In this document: piece after piece, positions 39,417-48,897 of the stretch
Numbering within the stretch: position 1 is the first letter of the stretch
Layout: the number at the start of each line of letters is the position of its first letter
DNA from: Pseudonocardia sp. HH130629-09
Lineage (GTDB): Bacteria; Actinomycetota; Actinomycetes; Mycobacteriales; Pseudonocardiaceae
Length of the DNA stretch: 64,000 nt
Reading direction: 5' to 3'
NCBI RefSeq assembly: GCF_001294645.1
Contig: NZ_CP011868.1
Location: 5,828,001 to 5,892,000 of the forward strand
Program-made: the position numbers and the translations under genes
Notes under the pieces: model-generated
The model's database searches: none
What the model was told of the DNA's origin: nothing
What the model saw: the letters and a program-made list of their open reading frames with translations, nothing else

Positions 39417-40598
39417 TCAGCGGTTCAGCACGCCCTGCGGGTCGTGCGCGTCCGGGACGGGACTGCCGGAGGTCCCGAGCAGCTTCTGCCACTGCGGGTG
39501 GTCGACGACGTCGGGCACGCTCTCCACCCGTCGCGCCGCCGCGAGCACCTCGACCGCACGGGCGGCGTCGCCCTCGGCGCCCGCGCGCACCGTGCGGGCC
39601 AGCTCCGGCCAGGTCTCCCCGCCGAGCAGACCGTTGACGTCGTCGGCGCGGTGCGCGCGCTGGAACTCGCTCACCGCGGCCGCGGTGCGGTCGTCGAACC
39701 GGCCGTCGGGCTTCCCGGTCAGCGACCCGGCGTCGCGCAGCAGGTACTGGGCCGCCTCGACGATCGGTCCGCGGTCGCCGGTGCGCAGCAGCGGCCAACT
39801 CGCCTTGGTCGCCTCGGTGCGGGAGAGCCGCCTGCCCAGCAGCCCCGCCACCTCGCGACGCAGCCGGGGCAGCGCGGCGTAGAGGCGGTCGCCGGGGCAG
39901 AGGGTGTTGCGGTAGTCGCGGTGGCCGTAGAGCTCGGTCGGGGCGATGCCGTAGCGCAGGCAGATGTAGGCGCAGGTGATGCGCAGAGAGTTCCACAGTG
40001 CCGGCGTCGGGTCGACACCCATGTAGGTGCCCTCGTTCTCGATGCCGATCGCGATGACGTTCTGGCCCGGCGAGTGCGCCCCCTCGACGACGCGGCGGCC
40101 CCCGTTGAGCTCACCGAGGCTCCAGAGCCTGCCCTCCAGCACGTGCCCGCCGCGCGAGATGGTGAAGTGCTGCCCGGAGTCGAGCCAGCCGTTGCGGTCC
40201 ATGTGGTAGTTCTGGATCGCCCTCGCCATCCGGTGCGCGGCGCCGACGCTGTAGTCGGTCGTGTTCGCCCCGGCCGTGTGGTGCACCAGGATCCGGATCG
40301 GACGCCGGTCCCAGATCTTCGGCGCGGACTTCGGCTTGCGCGCGCCCCACTCGAAGCAGCGCGCGATGAACGGGATCGGCACGCCCTCCGCGAGGGGGCC
40401 GGCACCCGCCGGTCCGGGCATGCCGTCCGGCCCCGGGACCGCCGACGGACCAGACACCGGGTCGGTGGCGGGCGGGGCGGGGTCGGTGGCCGGCGGCGGC
40501 CCGGCGAACGCCCGGCCGGGCAGGACCAGGCCCGCGCCGGCGACCGCGCCCCCGACCAGCAGCCCGCGGCGACTCCAGCTCTGCCCCGGCTCGCCCAT
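39417..40598 (-). CDS. Tat-exported N-acetylmuramoyl-L-alanine amidase (PGRP) with peptidoglycan-binding domain
   Basis: 393 residues from ATG 40598, chosen because it begins a twin-arginine signal ([19 protein letters not shown] then GRAFA). A Pro-rich linker follows, then a PGRP/amidase_2 domain whose zinc ligands can be placed in LVHHTAG, and [12 protein letters not shown], with QHFTISRGG and IENEGTYMG as further family blocks. The C-terminal half has a PG_binding_1 repeat ([20 protein letters not shown]). It would cleave the amide bond between MurNAc and the stem peptide outside the membrane. Monocistronic. Confidence 0.9.
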   Translation of the reverse strand: MGEPGQSWSRRGLLVGGAVAGAGLVLPGRAFAGPPPATDPAPPATDPVSGPSAVPGPDGMPGPAGAGPLAEGVPIPFIARCFEWGARKPKSAPKIWDRRPIRILVHHTAGANTTDYSVGAAHRMARAIQNYHMDRNGWLDSGQHFTISRGGHVLEGRLWSLGELNGGRRVVEGAHSPGQNVIAIGIENEGTYMGVDPTPALWNSLRITCAYICLRYGIAPTELYGHRDYRNTLCPGDRLYAALPRLRREVAGLLGRRLSRTEATKASWPLLRTGDRGPIVEAAQYLLRDAGSLTGKPDGRFDDRTAAAVSEFQRAHRADDVNGLLGGETWPELARTVRAGAEGDAARAVEVLAAARRVESVPDVVDHPQWQKLLGTSGSPVPDAHDPQGVLNR

Positions 40599-40773
40599 CG
40601 CTGCTGCCCCCCATCGGCCGCACCGAGCCGGTACCGCCTTCGTCACACACGCCACATCCGTCCCGTGCGACTCCACATTCTCTCGGTTCACAGGAGAAGT
40701 ACGGCGCGGGCGCGCCGGTCGAGCGCGTCACACAGGTGGGCGGTCCCGACCCGCACCTGCGCCCTTGCCTGGG

Positions 40774-40815
40774 TTACCCGTCGGTAATACTCTGGAGTCA
40801 GTTACCGGCCGGTAA
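40774..40815 (+). promoter_or_regulatory. Two palindromic operators upstream of fadE5
   Basis: TTACCCGTCGGTAA (40774-40787) and the perfect palindrome TTACCGGCCGGTAA (40802-40815) are 28 bp centre to centre. Between and across them lies a possible -10 (TAATAC, 40784-40789). The arrangement fits a TetR-type repressor of fatty-acid genes. No such regulator gene is in the window. The fadE5 start is 38 bp further on. Confidence 0.7.
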
Positions 40816-40852
40816 GTCGATCGGCCCTGGCACGAACGGCGGTGAAGGACGG

Positions 40853-42691
40853 ATGGGCCACTACAAGAGCAACGTGCGCGACCTCGAGTTCAACCTCTTC
40901 GAGGTGTTCGAGGTACAGAACCACCTCGGGACGGGGCCGTTCACCGACGTCGACGTCGACACCGCCAAGGGCGTGCTGTCGGAGCTGTCGACCGTCTGCA
41001 CCGGACCGCTCGCGGAGCACTACGCCACGATCGACCGCAACCCGCCGGTCTTCCACCCCGAGGACCACACGGTCACCACCCCGCAGGAGCTCAAGGACGC
41101 CTACAAGGTCCTCTGGGACGGCGAGTGGTGGCGCCTCGGCCTGCCGAACGAGCTGGGTGGCATGGGCATCCCGCCGTCGGTGCAGTGGGCCGCCGCCGAG
41201 CTGATGTGCGGCTCCAACCCGGCCATCTTCATGTACATGGCCGGCCCGAACTTCGCCTCGATCCTCCACAAGAACGGGAACGAGGAGCAGAAGCGCTGGG
41301 CCCAGCTGATGATCGACCGCGGCTGGGGCGCCACGATGGTGCTGACCGAGCCGGACGCGGGCTCGGACGTCGGGGCCGGCCGGACCAAGGCGATCCAGCA
41401 GGACGACGGCACCTGGCACATCGAGGGTGTGAAGCGCTTCATCACCTCGGCCGAGCAGGACTTCACCGAGAACATCATGCACCTGGTGCTGGCCCGCCCC
41501 GAGGACGCGAAGCCGGGCACCAAGGGCCTGTCGCTGTTCCTCGTGCCGAAGTTCCACTTCGACACCGAGACCGGTGAGCCGGGCGAGCGCAACGGTGCCT
41601 TCGTGACCAACGTCGAGCACAAGATGGGCCTCAAGGCCTCCACGACCTGCGAGCTGACCTTCGGGGCGCACGGCACCCCGGCCGTCGGCTGGCTGCTCGG
41701 TGACGTCCACAACGGCATCGCCCAGATGTTCCAGGTCATCGAGTACGCCCGGATGATGGTCGGCACCAAGGCCATCGGCACCCTGTCGACCGGTTACCTC
41801 AACGCGCTCGAGTTCGCCAAGGAGCGCGTGCAGGGCGCCGACCTGACGAAGATGACGGACAAGACCGCGCCGCGGGTCACGATCACCCACCACCCGGACG
41901 TCCGTCGCAGCCTGATGCTGCAGAAGGCGTACGCCGAGGGCCTGCGCTCGGTCTACATCTACACCTCGACCTTCCAGGACAGGGTGCGCCTCGGCGACGA
42001 GGGCAGCGGGATCAGCACCGAGCTGGCGGAGAAGGTCAACGACCTGCTGCTGCCGATCGTCAAGGGTGTCGGCTCCGAGCGCGCCACCGAGCAGCTCGTG
42101 CAGTCGCTGCAGACCCTCGGCGGGTCCGGCTTCCTCCAGGACTACCCGATCGAGCAGTACATCCGGGACGCCAAGATCGACTCCCTCTACGAGGGCACCA
42201 CCGCGATCCAGTCCCAGGACTTCCTGTTCCGCAAGATCGTCCGGGACAACGGGCAGGCGCTCGCGCACGTCGCGGGCGAGATCCAGGCGTTCATCGACTC
42301 CGAGGCGGGCAACGGCCGGCTCAAGGAGGAGCGCGAGCTCCTGCGCACCGCGCTCACCGACGTGCAGGGGATGCTCGGCACGCTGACCGGCTACCTCTAC
42401 GCCTCCACCAAGGACGCCACCGAGCTGTACAAGGTCGGCCAGCACACCGTGCGGCTGCTCATGGCGGTCGGCGACCTGCTCGTCGGCTGGCTGCTGCTGC
42501 GTCAGGCGACCGTCGCGCTCGCCGCACTGGGCACCGACGGCGTCCCGGCGAAGGACCGGGCCTTCTACGAGGGCAAGGTCGGCGTCGCGACGTTCTTCGC
42601 GAAGTCCGTGCTGCCCCGTCTGACCTCGGAGAAGGCGATCATCGCGAACGCCGACAACGCGCTCATGGAGCTCGACGAGGCCTCGTTCTGA
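40853..42691 (+). CDS. fadE5: Acyl-CoA dehydrogenase, FadE5-like
   Basis: A 612-residue FAD-dependent acyl-CoA dehydrogenase that would introduce the alpha-beta double bond in beta-oxidation. It belongs to the long FadE5/DmdC class, not the 380-residue type. The start [20 protein letters not shown] is the classic FadE5 beginning. Other landmarks are [19 protein letters not shown] (FAD/substrate site), [20 protein letters not shown] and the C-terminal [20 protein letters not shown], which holds the expected catalytic Glu. ATG 40853 has a GAAGGAC ribosome site. Two palindromes upstream suggest repressor control; a long hairpin follows the stop. Confidence 0.92.
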   Translation: MGHYKSNVRDLEFNLFEVFEVQNHLGTGPFTDVDVDTAKGVLSELSTVCTGPLAEHYATIDRNPPVFHPEDHTVTTPQELKDAYKVLWDGEWWRLGLPNELGGMGIPPSVQWAAAELMCGSNPAIFMYMAGPNFASILHKNGNEEQKRWAQLMIDRGWGATMVLTEPDAGSDVGAGRTKAIQQDDGTWHIEGVKRFITSAEQDFTENIMHLVLARPEDAKPGTKGLSLFLVPKFHFDTETGEPGERNGAFVTNVEHKMGLKASTTCELTFGAHGTPAVGWLLGDVHNGIAQMFQVIEYARMMVGTKAIGTLSTGYLNALEFAKERVQGADLTKMTDKTAPRVTITHHPDVRRSLMLQKAYAEGLRSVYIYTSTFQDRVRLGDEGSGISTELAEKVNDLLLPIVKGVGSERATEQLVQSLQTLGGSGFLQDYPIEQYIRDAKIDSLYEGTTAIQSQDFLFRKIVRDNGQALAHVAGEIQAFIDSEAGNGRLKEERELLRTALTDVQGMLGTLTGYLYASTKDATELYKVGQHTVRLLMAVGDLLVGWLLLRQATVALAALGTDGVPAKDRAFYEGKVGVATFFAKSVLPRLTSEKAIIANADNALMELDEASF

Positions 42692-42703
42692 TCTGGTTCC
42701 CAT

Positions 42704-42751
42704 GACGAAGGGCCCCGGGTGCGGACTCCCCGCCCGGGGCCCCTCCTCGTC
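42704..42751. terminator. Bidirectional terminator between fadE5 and the CBS gene
   Basis: The arms GGGCCCCGGG (42710-42719) and CCCGGGGCCC (42733-42742) pair perfectly, and GACGA/TCGTC extend the stem beyond a small bulge. It lies between convergent genes, 13 bp after the fadE5 stop and just outside the CBS stop. Confidence 0.8.
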
Positions 42752-42757
42752 GCACCG

Positions 42758-43183
42758 TTACCGCGCGATGTAGCTCTCCAGCTGCTCGCGCTCCTGCTCG
42801 AGCATGTCCATCCGGGCCTTGACCAGGTCGCCGATGGACACGATCCCGGCCAGCGCCCCGTCGACGACGACCGGCAGGTGCCGCACCCGGCGGTCGGTCA
42901 TGACCCGGGCGAGGTCACCGACGCCGTCGCCGGGCGAGCAGGTGACCACCTCGGTGGTCATCACCTCGGCCACCCGCGCGTCGAGCAGCGCGGCGCCGTG
43001 ACTGTGCAATCGGCGCACCACGTCCCGCTCCGAGACGATGCCGACCAGCCGGTCGCCGTCGACGACTGGCAGTGCGCCGAGGTGCCGCTCGGCGATCGCC
43101 CGGAGCACCTCGACCACCGGGTCGTCCGGCGCCACGGTGCTCACCGCGCTGCCCTTGCTCCTCAGAACGTCCGCGATGCGCAT
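42758..43183 (-). CDS. CBS-domain protein
   Basis: 141 residues comprising two CBS motifs: about 8-62 (VVEVLRAIAERHLGALPVVD, GIVSERDVVRRL) and 73-128 (VMTDRRVRHLPVVVDGALAG, IVSIGDLVKARMD). A Bateman module binds adenine nucleotides, often ATP or NADH. No catalytic partner domain is attached. The C-terminal LEQEREQLESYIAR is helical. Similar stand-alone CBS proteins in actinobacteria are stress-related, but the role here is unknown. Monocistronic. Confidence 0.9.
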   Translation of the reverse strand: MRIADVLRSKGSAVSTVAPDDPVVEVLRAIAERHLGALPVVDGDRLVGIVSERDVVRRLHSHGAALLDARVAEVMTTEVVTCSPGDGVGDLARVMTDRRVRHLPVVVDGALAGIVSIGDLVKARMDMLEQEREQLESYIAR

Positions 43184-43280
43184 TGGGGGTACCCCGATCC
43201 CTCGCTGTCCGACGGCTAGAGGGATCAGGGTACGAATGTGACGTGGGTTACGTCACCCCCCGGACGGGACCATCACCGGA

Positions 43281-45854
43281 TCAGCCGCCGCACTGCACGA
43301 TCGGCTGAGGGTTGTACTTGACCGTCCGGGTCTCGCTGGTCGACTCCCCGGTCTGCACGTTGCGCATCGTCCGGGTGTCGGTCGCGGTGAAGCCCGGCGA
43401 GCCCGAGCTCGCGCTGCACGGCTGCCCGGCCGGGATGTTGACGACCTGCGGCTGGGTCGGGTTGGTCCGCGGCCCGGTCGTCGAGGTGACGTCGTACATC
43501 TTCTGGCCGACGAACGAGACGGTGACGTTGCTGGGCGTCCACGCCGTGCGGATCAGCACCGGAGTGGGGCCGTCGTTGCGGAACTTGACGTCGATGAGGT
43601 CGTCGAAGACCGTCGCCTCGCGGGCCACCGGGTAGCGGCTGATGTAGTAGCTGTGCTCCTTGTGCTCGATGTCGGTCATGCCGGCGAAGTACGAGGCGTT
43701 GTACAACGTCGTCGCGAGCTGGGAGACACCGCCGCCCACGCCGCGCGCCGGGTGACCGTCCTCGATGATCCCGGCCTCGACGTAGCCGTTGGCGGCGTTG
43801 CGCGGGTTGCTGACGCCGTTGAGGCTGAACGTCTCGCCGGGCTGCACGATCTGGCCGTTGATCGCCTCGGCGGCGCGCTTGATGTTCTGCCCGGAGTCGG
43901 CGGCGAACCCGCCGGTGGTGAACGTCGAGATCTCGGTGGCGTTGCCCAGCGACTCCAGGTCGGCCGTGGTGATCTCGGCCGGCTTGTTCGCGTAGACCGC
44001 GGCGACGGTCCGCTCGCCCTCACCGGTGAGGATCGGCAGCACGTTCGCGAGGGTCGCGTCGTAGTCGATGCCGCGCCCGTCCTGGGACGGGACGATCCGC
44101 GGCGGGGTCGAGGCGAAGTCGAGCTGGGCGTCGACACCGGGCTTCTCGGTGCTCGCCAGCTGGGGCTGCGCCACGTCCTCGAGGGTCTTGTTCGCGATGA
44201 CCGGCTTCAGCTTGGCCGTGCCCTCGGGGTCCGCGGTGAAGCTCAGCGCGGTGGTGATGTCCTCGGGGGTGATGGTCGCGTTCGCGCCCTCACCGGTGAT
44301 CGTCAGCGGTCCGGAGACGGCGGGCAGGGCGACCTCGTCGATCGCCTGCTGCACGTCGGCCGGGGTGGTGACGGCCTGCTCCACGATCAGCGGCAGCTGC
44401 ACCGGCTCGCCGGACGCCCACTGCTCCTCGACGACGCCGACGGCCGCGTCGACGTCGAGCTGCTGGCCCGGCTCCGGCGCGACCGGCATCGGGGTGACGC
44501 CCTGCCACTGGACCGAGCCCTCCTTGGGCTCCTTCATGACCAGCGGGGCCATCTGCTCGAGCGCGGTGCGCACGGCGCGGTCGTCGGCGGAGTTGACCAC
44601 CCCGACCTCGCGGGTGGTGAAGAACGAGGAGATCCGGGTGATCGGGTTCAGCGGCTGCTCGCCCGCCTCGTCGAGGGTGCGCGCGTAGTCGACCTGCAGG
44701 CCCGCGGCCTTCGGGTCGATCTCGGAGCGGACCTCACCGGCCTGGACCGGCACCGGCGCGCCGGCACGCGGCTCGATCGCCGCCTGCAGCGTCTCGGTGG
44801 CCTGGGCCCGCGACATGCCGCCGATCTGCTGACCGGCGACGACGACGCCGCGCGGCACGCTGCCGGAGCTGAGCACGAGGTCGCCGACGTACCCGAGGGC
44901 GAGCACACCGAGCGCGGCGGCCGCGACGATCAGGCCGACCGGGCGCTTGCGCTGCGGGCCGTCACCGCTCTCGCCGTCGCCACCCTCGTCGCCGCCACCC
45001 CCGTCGCCGCCACCCCCGTCGCCGCCGCCGGGACCACCGGGGCCGCCCGGCCCACCCGGACCGGTCGCGGCCGCGGGGCCCGCGGCACCGAACGCGCCGC
45101 CGAGGACCGCGGTGCCCGCGCCAGGGCCGCCGGTGTGGATGCGGGCGGTCTGCTCGCCCGCGCCGCCCGCGGACGCCGCCGCGGACGCGGCGGGGGTGAC
45201 CCGGGGCAGGACCTGGGTGCGCTGCTCACTGAGCGGGGGGACGCGGACGGTGTCCTGGTCCCGGCCCTCGGGGGTGGCGGGGACCGGGCGGGTCGGGTCC
45301 TGTCCACCGGAGGTCCGGGGGCCGGGCTCCGACGTGGCGGGCGCCGGGGCACCACCGGCCTGCGGTCCGGTCGTGCCCGGATCCTGCCGCGGCGCCGGGC
45401 CGGGCTGCGGGGCACCGGTGCCCGGGCGCTGCGGGGACGGCTGGTGCCCGGCGGGCGACGGTGCGGCCGGGTCGTCCGCGGTGGTGGCCTGTCCGACGAC
45501 GGTGCGGGCCGCGGGGGACTCCGGCGGCGCCTGCTCGGCGGCCTCGGCCGGATCCGCGGGCCCGGACGCGTCGGCGGCCGGAGTTTCGGCGGCCCGGGCC
45601 TCGGCGCTCCGGGTCTCGGTGGCCCGGGTGTCGGCGGCCGGGGCCTCTGCCGCGCCCTGCGGCGCGTTGGTCCCCTGCGCGGGGGCGGCTGTGGCGGGCG
45701 CAGCGGCTGCCGCGGGACCGGGCGAGGGACGGCGGTCGGGCATCACGGGGCGACCGGCACCGGCGGCGTCGCCGTTCGGCTGGTCTCCCGGCTCCGGCGC
45801 GGCCGTCACCGGCTGCTCGTCCGCGTCGTCGGACGAGGGAGGGCGCTCGGGCAT
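43281..45854 (-). CDS. VanW-family protein with long disordered N-terminus
   Basis: 857 residues. Residues 1-300 are low-complexity (Ala/Pro/Gly/Thr; a GPGGPGGPGGPGGGDGGGG run near 265). One transmembrane helix follows (about 304-325, LIVAAAALGVLALGYVGDLV), then an exported region with two PG_binding_4-like repeats (such as QIGGMSRAQATETLQAAIEP) and a VanW domain (QNIKRAAEAINGQIVQPGET, GVGGGVSQLATTLYNASYFA) and a C-terminal G5-like strand region. VanW was named from a glycopeptide-resistance cluster; its action on the cell wall is not settled. It is a single-pass membrane protein facing the wall, transcribed alone. Confidence 0.9.
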   Translation of the reverse strand: MPERPPSSDDADEQPVTAAPEPGDQPNGDAAGAGRPVMPDRRPSPGPAAAAAPATAAPAQGTNAPQGAAEAPAADTRATETRSAEARAAETPAADASGPADPAEAAEQAPPESPAARTVVGQATTADDPAAPSPAGHQPSPQRPGTGAPQPGPAPRQDPGTTGPQAGGAPAPATSEPGPRTSGGQDPTRPVPATPEGRDQDTVRVPPLSEQRTQVLPRVTPAASAAASAGGAGEQTARIHTGGPGAGTAVLGGAFGAAGPAAATGPGGPGGPGGPGGGDGGGGDGGGGDEGGDGESGDGPQRKRPVGLIVAAAALGVLALGYVGDLVLSSGSVPRGVVVAGQQIGGMSRAQATETLQAAIEPRAGAPVPVQAGEVRSEIDPKAAGLQVDYARTLDEAGEQPLNPITRISSFFTTREVGVVNSADDRAVRTALEQMAPLVMKEPKEGSVQWQGVTPMPVAPEPGQQLDVDAAVGVVEEQWASGEPVQLPLIVEQAVTTPADVQQAIDEVALPAVSGPLTITGEGANATITPEDITTALSFTADPEGTAKLKPVIANKTLEDVAQPQLASTEKPGVDAQLDFASTPPRIVPSQDGRGIDYDATLANVLPILTGEGERTVAAVYANKPAEITTADLESLGNATEISTFTTGGFAADSGQNIKRAAEAINGQIVQPGETFSLNGVSNPRNAANGYVEAGIIEDGHPARGVGGGVSQLATTLYNASYFAGMTDIEHKEHSYYISRYPVAREATVFDDLIDVKFRNDGPTPVLIRTAWTPSNVTVSFVGQKMYDVTSTTGPRTNPTQPQVVNIPAGQPCSASSGSPGFTATDTRTMRNVQTGESTSETRTVKYNPQPIVQCGG

Positions 45855-45981
45855 GACGTGGGACTTCCTTTCCGCACTGCCATCGACTCTGTCATCGAGG
45901 CCGACGTCGCCGCCTGCGTCGACACCGCCGTCGAACCGGGTGGGCCGCGGGTCCGTGCGGACCGGCGCGCCCCGGGGGGGA

Positions 45982-46302
45982 TCAGAGGTAGAGACCGGTC
46001 CCGTGCTGGGTGGCCTCGGAGGCCACCGCGTGCAGATCCCGCTCGCGCATGACCAGGTGCCCGACGCCGGCGATCTCGACCTCGTACTGGTCCTCCGGGG
46101 CGAGCAGGACGCGGTCGCCGGCCTTCACCGTGCGCACGTGCTGTCCCACCCCGACCACCTCTCCCCAGACCAGACGCTTGGCGACCTGTGCGGTTGCCGG
46201 GATCACGATTCCGGCCGAGCTCCGTCGCTCGCCGGAACCCTCGACCCTCTTGATCATGACTCGGTCATGGAGCATCTGGATCTCGAGTTTGGGCTCGGCC
46301 AC
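45982..46302 (-). CDS. GroES-like chaperonin-family protein
   Basis: A 106-residue Cpn10-fold protein. It begins LEIQMLHDRVMIKRVEGSGE and includes SSAGIVIPATAQVAKRLVWG, then KAGDRVLLAPEDQYEVEIAG. The mobile loop region differs from housekeeping GroES and no groEL is adjacent, so it is probably a specialised paralog. GTG 46302 was chosen since the sequence upstream lacks family similarity. The protein may cap a chaperonin or bind another partner. Confidence 0.8.
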   Translation of the reverse strand: MAEPKLEIQMLHDRVMIKRVEGSGERRSSAGIVIPATAQVAKRLVWGEVVGVGQHVRTVKAGDRVLLAPEDQYEVEIAGVGHLVMRERDLHAVASEATQHGTGLYL

Positions 46303-46380
46303 CGGGCCGATGCTACGGGTGACCCCTGACGCCCCCGGCAGCGCCCGGGGCGGGCGACAGCCTGCCCCGAACGTGGAACG

Positions 46381-46423
46381 CCCCGCGGCGCTACCGAGTC
46401 GGGGGTCGGGTGGCGCCGCGGGG
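46381..46423 (-). terminator. Hairpin downstream of the ATPase gene
   Basis: The arms CCCCGCGGCGC (46381-46391) and GCGCCGCGGGG (46413-46423) pair perfectly over a 21-base loop. It lies 75 bp beyond the stop of the AAA ATPase gene (minus strand) and upstream of the GroES-like start, so it would end the ATPase transcript. Confidence 0.65.
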
Positions 46424-46498
46424 CTCAGCAGGGGTTTCGCACTGCCACGACGACCCGTTACACCGCAAACAGTTTTCACTCGTCCGGAGCAGTGGGGC

Positions 46499-47689
46499 TC
46501 AGGTGTTGGCGAGCAGGTACCGCCCGAAGTGCGGCACGGTGAAGGCGATCTGCCCGCGCTGGGCCGAGAACACGAGGCCCTTCTTGAGCAGGCTGTCGCG
46601 CGCGGGGGACAGCGACGACGCCCGCCGGTCCAGGTGCTTGGCGACCAGCGACGTCTCGACGGGGTGGTCCTCCCCGTCGGTCAGCTCGGCCATCGCCCGC
46701 AGGTACTCCCGCTCGGCGGGCGTCGCCCGCTCGAAGCGGGAGCCGAAGAAGCCGACCGCGAGCTCGGCATCGGCCTCGGGGGCGGCCATCTCGACGTCCT
46801 TCGCACCGATCGGGCTGGTCGGCGCGGCGTCCCAGGCGGCCTTGCCGTAGGCCTGCACGAAGTACGGGTAGCCGCCCGAGCGGACGTAGAGGTCGTCGAG
46901 GGCCTCCTGGTCGAAGGTCGCGTCCTCCCGCTCGGCGGGGGCGATCAGCGCGAAGTCGGCGTCGGAGCGGTCCAGCCGGTCGATCCGCGAGTACTTGAAC
47001 AGCCGTTCCGAGTAGGACTTCGACGCCGACAGCACCGCGGGCAGGTGCGGCAGCCCCGCCCCGACGACGACGAGGGGCACCCGGGCCTGGGACAGCTCGT
47101 GGCAGGCGGCGCAGAGCGCGGAGACGTCCTCGGGCCGCAGGTCCTGCATCTCGTCGATCAGCAGGGCGATGCCGGATCCGACGTCCTGGGCGAGCTCGGC
47201 GACCTCGGTGAACAGCTCGACCAGGTCGATCTCGATGTCGCCCGAGTCCGCGCGCCCGTTCTTCACCGGGACGTCGATGCCGGGCTGCCAGCGCTCCCGC
47301 AGCTTCGTACCCTCCGGCGACGACCGGAGCGCGAACGCTTTGAGCACCCCCAGTACCTCGTCGATGCGCTCGGGGGCACGGTGCCGGACGGCGAGGTCGC
47401 GGATCGCGCGGTGCAGCGCCGCGGACAGCGGACGTCGCAGGTCGGCGTCCGGCCGGGCCTCGATCTTCCCGGCGCCCCAGCCGGCGTGCATCGCCATCGA
47501 GCGCAGCTCGCCGAGCAGGACCGTCTTGCCGACGCCGCGCAGCCCGGTGAGCACCAGGCTCCGCTCCGGGCGACCGCGGGCGACCCGTTCCAGGACGATC
47601 TCGAAGGCGTCCACCTCGCGGTCCCGACCGGCCAGCTCGGGCGGGCGCTGACCCGCGCCGGGGGCGAACGGGTTGCGCACCGGATCCAT
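46499..47689 (-). CDS. AAA-type ATPase (AAA_16/Orc1-Cdc6-like)
   Basis: 396 residues. The Walker A is LTGLRGVGKTVLL, the Walker B LLIDEMQDL, and sensor region VVGAGLPHLP. The C-terminal part (ATPAEREYLRAMAEL, then SSLSPARDSLLKKGLVFSAQ) is a winged-helix fold. The layout is like archaeal Orc1/Cdc6-type or STAND ATPases seen alone in actinobacterial genomes. Its function is unknown; binding to DNA or use as a signalling switch are both possible. ATG 47689 starts at MDPVRNPFAPG, just before the domain. Confidence 0.8.
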   Translation of the reverse strand: MDPVRNPFAPGAGQRPPELAGRDREVDAFEIVLERVARGRPERSLVLTGLRGVGKTVLLGELRSMAMHAGWGAGKIEARPDADLRRPLSAALHRAIRDLAVRHRAPERIDEVLGVLKAFALRSSPEGTKLRERWQPGIDVPVKNGRADSGDIEIDLVELFTEVAELAQDVGSGIALLIDEMQDLRPEDVSALCAACHELSQARVPLVVVGAGLPHLPAVLSASKSYSERLFKYSRIDRLDRSDADFALIAPAEREDATFDQEALDDLYVRSGGYPYFVQAYGKAAWDAAPTSPIGAKDVEMAAPEADAELAVGFFGSRFERATPAEREYLRAMAELTDGEDHPVETSLVAKHLDRRASSLSPARDSLLKKGLVFSAQRGQIAFTVPHFGRYLLANT

Positions 47690-48033
47690 GCGACGACGGT
47701 ATCCGCCGATCTTCGGAATTCCGTAGACGACGGCGGCGTGTCGCCTCCCCGCCACCCGGGCGACCCAGCGACGCTGATAATCACTCAGCGTGGTCACACT
47801 GCCCGTCCGGGCCGACTCCGGCATCGCCCGTGGGGTCCGTCGCGAACGCACCGTGCGAGTGCGGCCGGAGAATGCCGGCGTCGTCGTCACGATCCGGTGG
47901 CCCATGCCCCGCGACCTTCCGCGACCGCTGCTGACCAGCAACACTCTGCTGTGTGCACCACCCTGTCGCACGTGACTACACCCGGGAGGGGAGCGCCGTG
48001 GGTCGACACCGAGGACGGCACCGCGCCGACCGG
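47690..48033. other. 344-bp intergenic stretch with an uncertain short frame
   Basis: This is the region upstream of the AAA ATPase gene. A plus-strand frame from GTG 47790 to 47975 (61 codons) has GC-rich third positions but no recognised product and no clear ribosome site. A GATAATCACTCAGC patch at 47775-47789 could contain a promoter. No RNA gene or repeat was identified. Confidence 0.3.
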
Positions 48034-48132
48034 ATGCATCACTCCACACTGCGGATGAAGCCGATCACGCTGCGTCGCCGGAGGCTGGAGAGCCTGCGCA
48101 CTCTGCTCGCAGGAGCGCGCCCCGGCTGGTGA
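48034..48132 (+). CDS. Possible small Arg-rich protein (32 residues)
   Basis: A short plus-strand frame from ATG 48034 (or ATG 48055 for 25 residues) encodes a basic peptide with MKPITLRRRRLESLRTLLAG near its middle. Its TGA is followed 3 bp later by a perfect terminator-like hairpin (48136-48171), the arrangement expected for a genuine small transcript. No clear ribosome site and no known family. It could be a small protein, a leader peptide or a by-product of an RNA gene. Confidence 0.35.
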   Translation: MHHSTLRMKPITLRRRRLESLRTLLAGARPGW

Positions 48133-48135
48133 GAG

Positions 48136-48171
48136 GGACGGCGGGGACGCCCCCGAACGTCCCCGCCGTCC
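48136..48171 (+). terminator. Perfect hairpin after the small frame
   Basis: 14-bp perfect arms, GGACGGCGGGGACG and its complement, around an 8-base loop. It has no U-tract. It also lies 125 bp downstream of the fxsA stop (minus strand), so it could terminate fxsA transcription instead. Confidence 0.65.
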
Positions 48172-48296
48172 ACCACCCCGGCCCGAGGCGTGCCGCGCCC
48201 GGCCGTCGCACCCCCTGGTGCCGCCGTCGCACCCGCCGCACGGGGTGCGGAGACCGCGTGCGGGGTGCGCCGGGCGACCACGGGCCCGGTGACGGG

Positions 48297-48806
48297 TCAG
48301 GTGCGGTCGGGACCGTCCACGACCTCGCCCTCGACGACCGGGCCGGTGCCCGCGGCGGGACCGGCGATGCGCGGGTACACGGTCGCCGTGCGCGGCTCGG
48401 TGACGGTCTCCCCCTCCACCACGGTGGCGCCGTAGCGGATCCGCGCGGTGCGCAGACCCGGTGCGGCCCGCTCGGCGGCGCTCACCATGCGACGCCGGAC
48501 CAGGGCCCGGGTCGGAGGGAACACCAGGGCGAGGCCGAGCACGTCGGTGATCAGGCCCGGCAGGAAGATGAGGATGCCGCCGGCGGCGACGAGCAGCCCG
48601 TCGGTCGCCTCCTCGTGCGCCAGCTTCCCGCGCTGAACCGCGGTGGCGAGCGCGCGGGCGGCGCGGACGCCCTCCCGGCGGGCGAGCAGGAGCCCGAGCA
48701 CGGACCCGGCGAGCAGGACCAGCAGGGTCCAGCCCAGCCCGATCCACGCGATCAGCCCGGCGAGCGCGACGATCTCGAGCACGACGTAGAGCAGCACGAA
48801 CGGCAT
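48297..48806 (-). CDS. FxsA-family membrane protein
   Basis: 169 residues. The N-terminal LLYVVLEIVALAGLIAWIGL, a second helix TLLVLLAGSVLGLLLARREG and the FLPGLITDVLGLALVFPPTR block are typical of FxsA (suppressor of phage F exclusion in E. coli). The tail after about 115 is soluble. ATG 48806 starts at MPFVLLY. The biochemical role is unknown. It is near but not fused to the dehydrogenase operon, 91 bp from the E2 stop on the same strand. Confidence 0.88.
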   Translation of the reverse strand: MPFVLLYVVLEIVALAGLIAWIGLGWTLLVLLAGSVLGLLLARREGVRAARALATAVQRGKLAHEEATDGLLVAAGGILIFLPGLITDVLGLALVFPPTRALVRRRMVSAAERAAPGLRTARIRYGATVVEGETVTEPRTATVYPRIAGPAAGTGPVVEGEVVDGPDRT

Positions 48807-48897
48807 GCCCGTACAACGCACGGGCACGCCGTTCTGCTCCCGGATCGCCCGAGTTCCCCGGATCGATCTCCGGGGGCACTCGGATGATCTCCCCAGG

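Noticed and set aside
43653-46052. Plus-strand open frame of about 800 codons opposite the VanW gene
   Set aside because: Antisense shadow of a clear VanW protein; no recognisable domain and no ribosome site.
47790-47975. A 61-codon plus-strand frame upstream of the AAA ATPase gene
   Set aside because: GC-rich third positions are expected by chance here; no ribosome site, no family and no linked gene. Left as part of the intergenic stretch.
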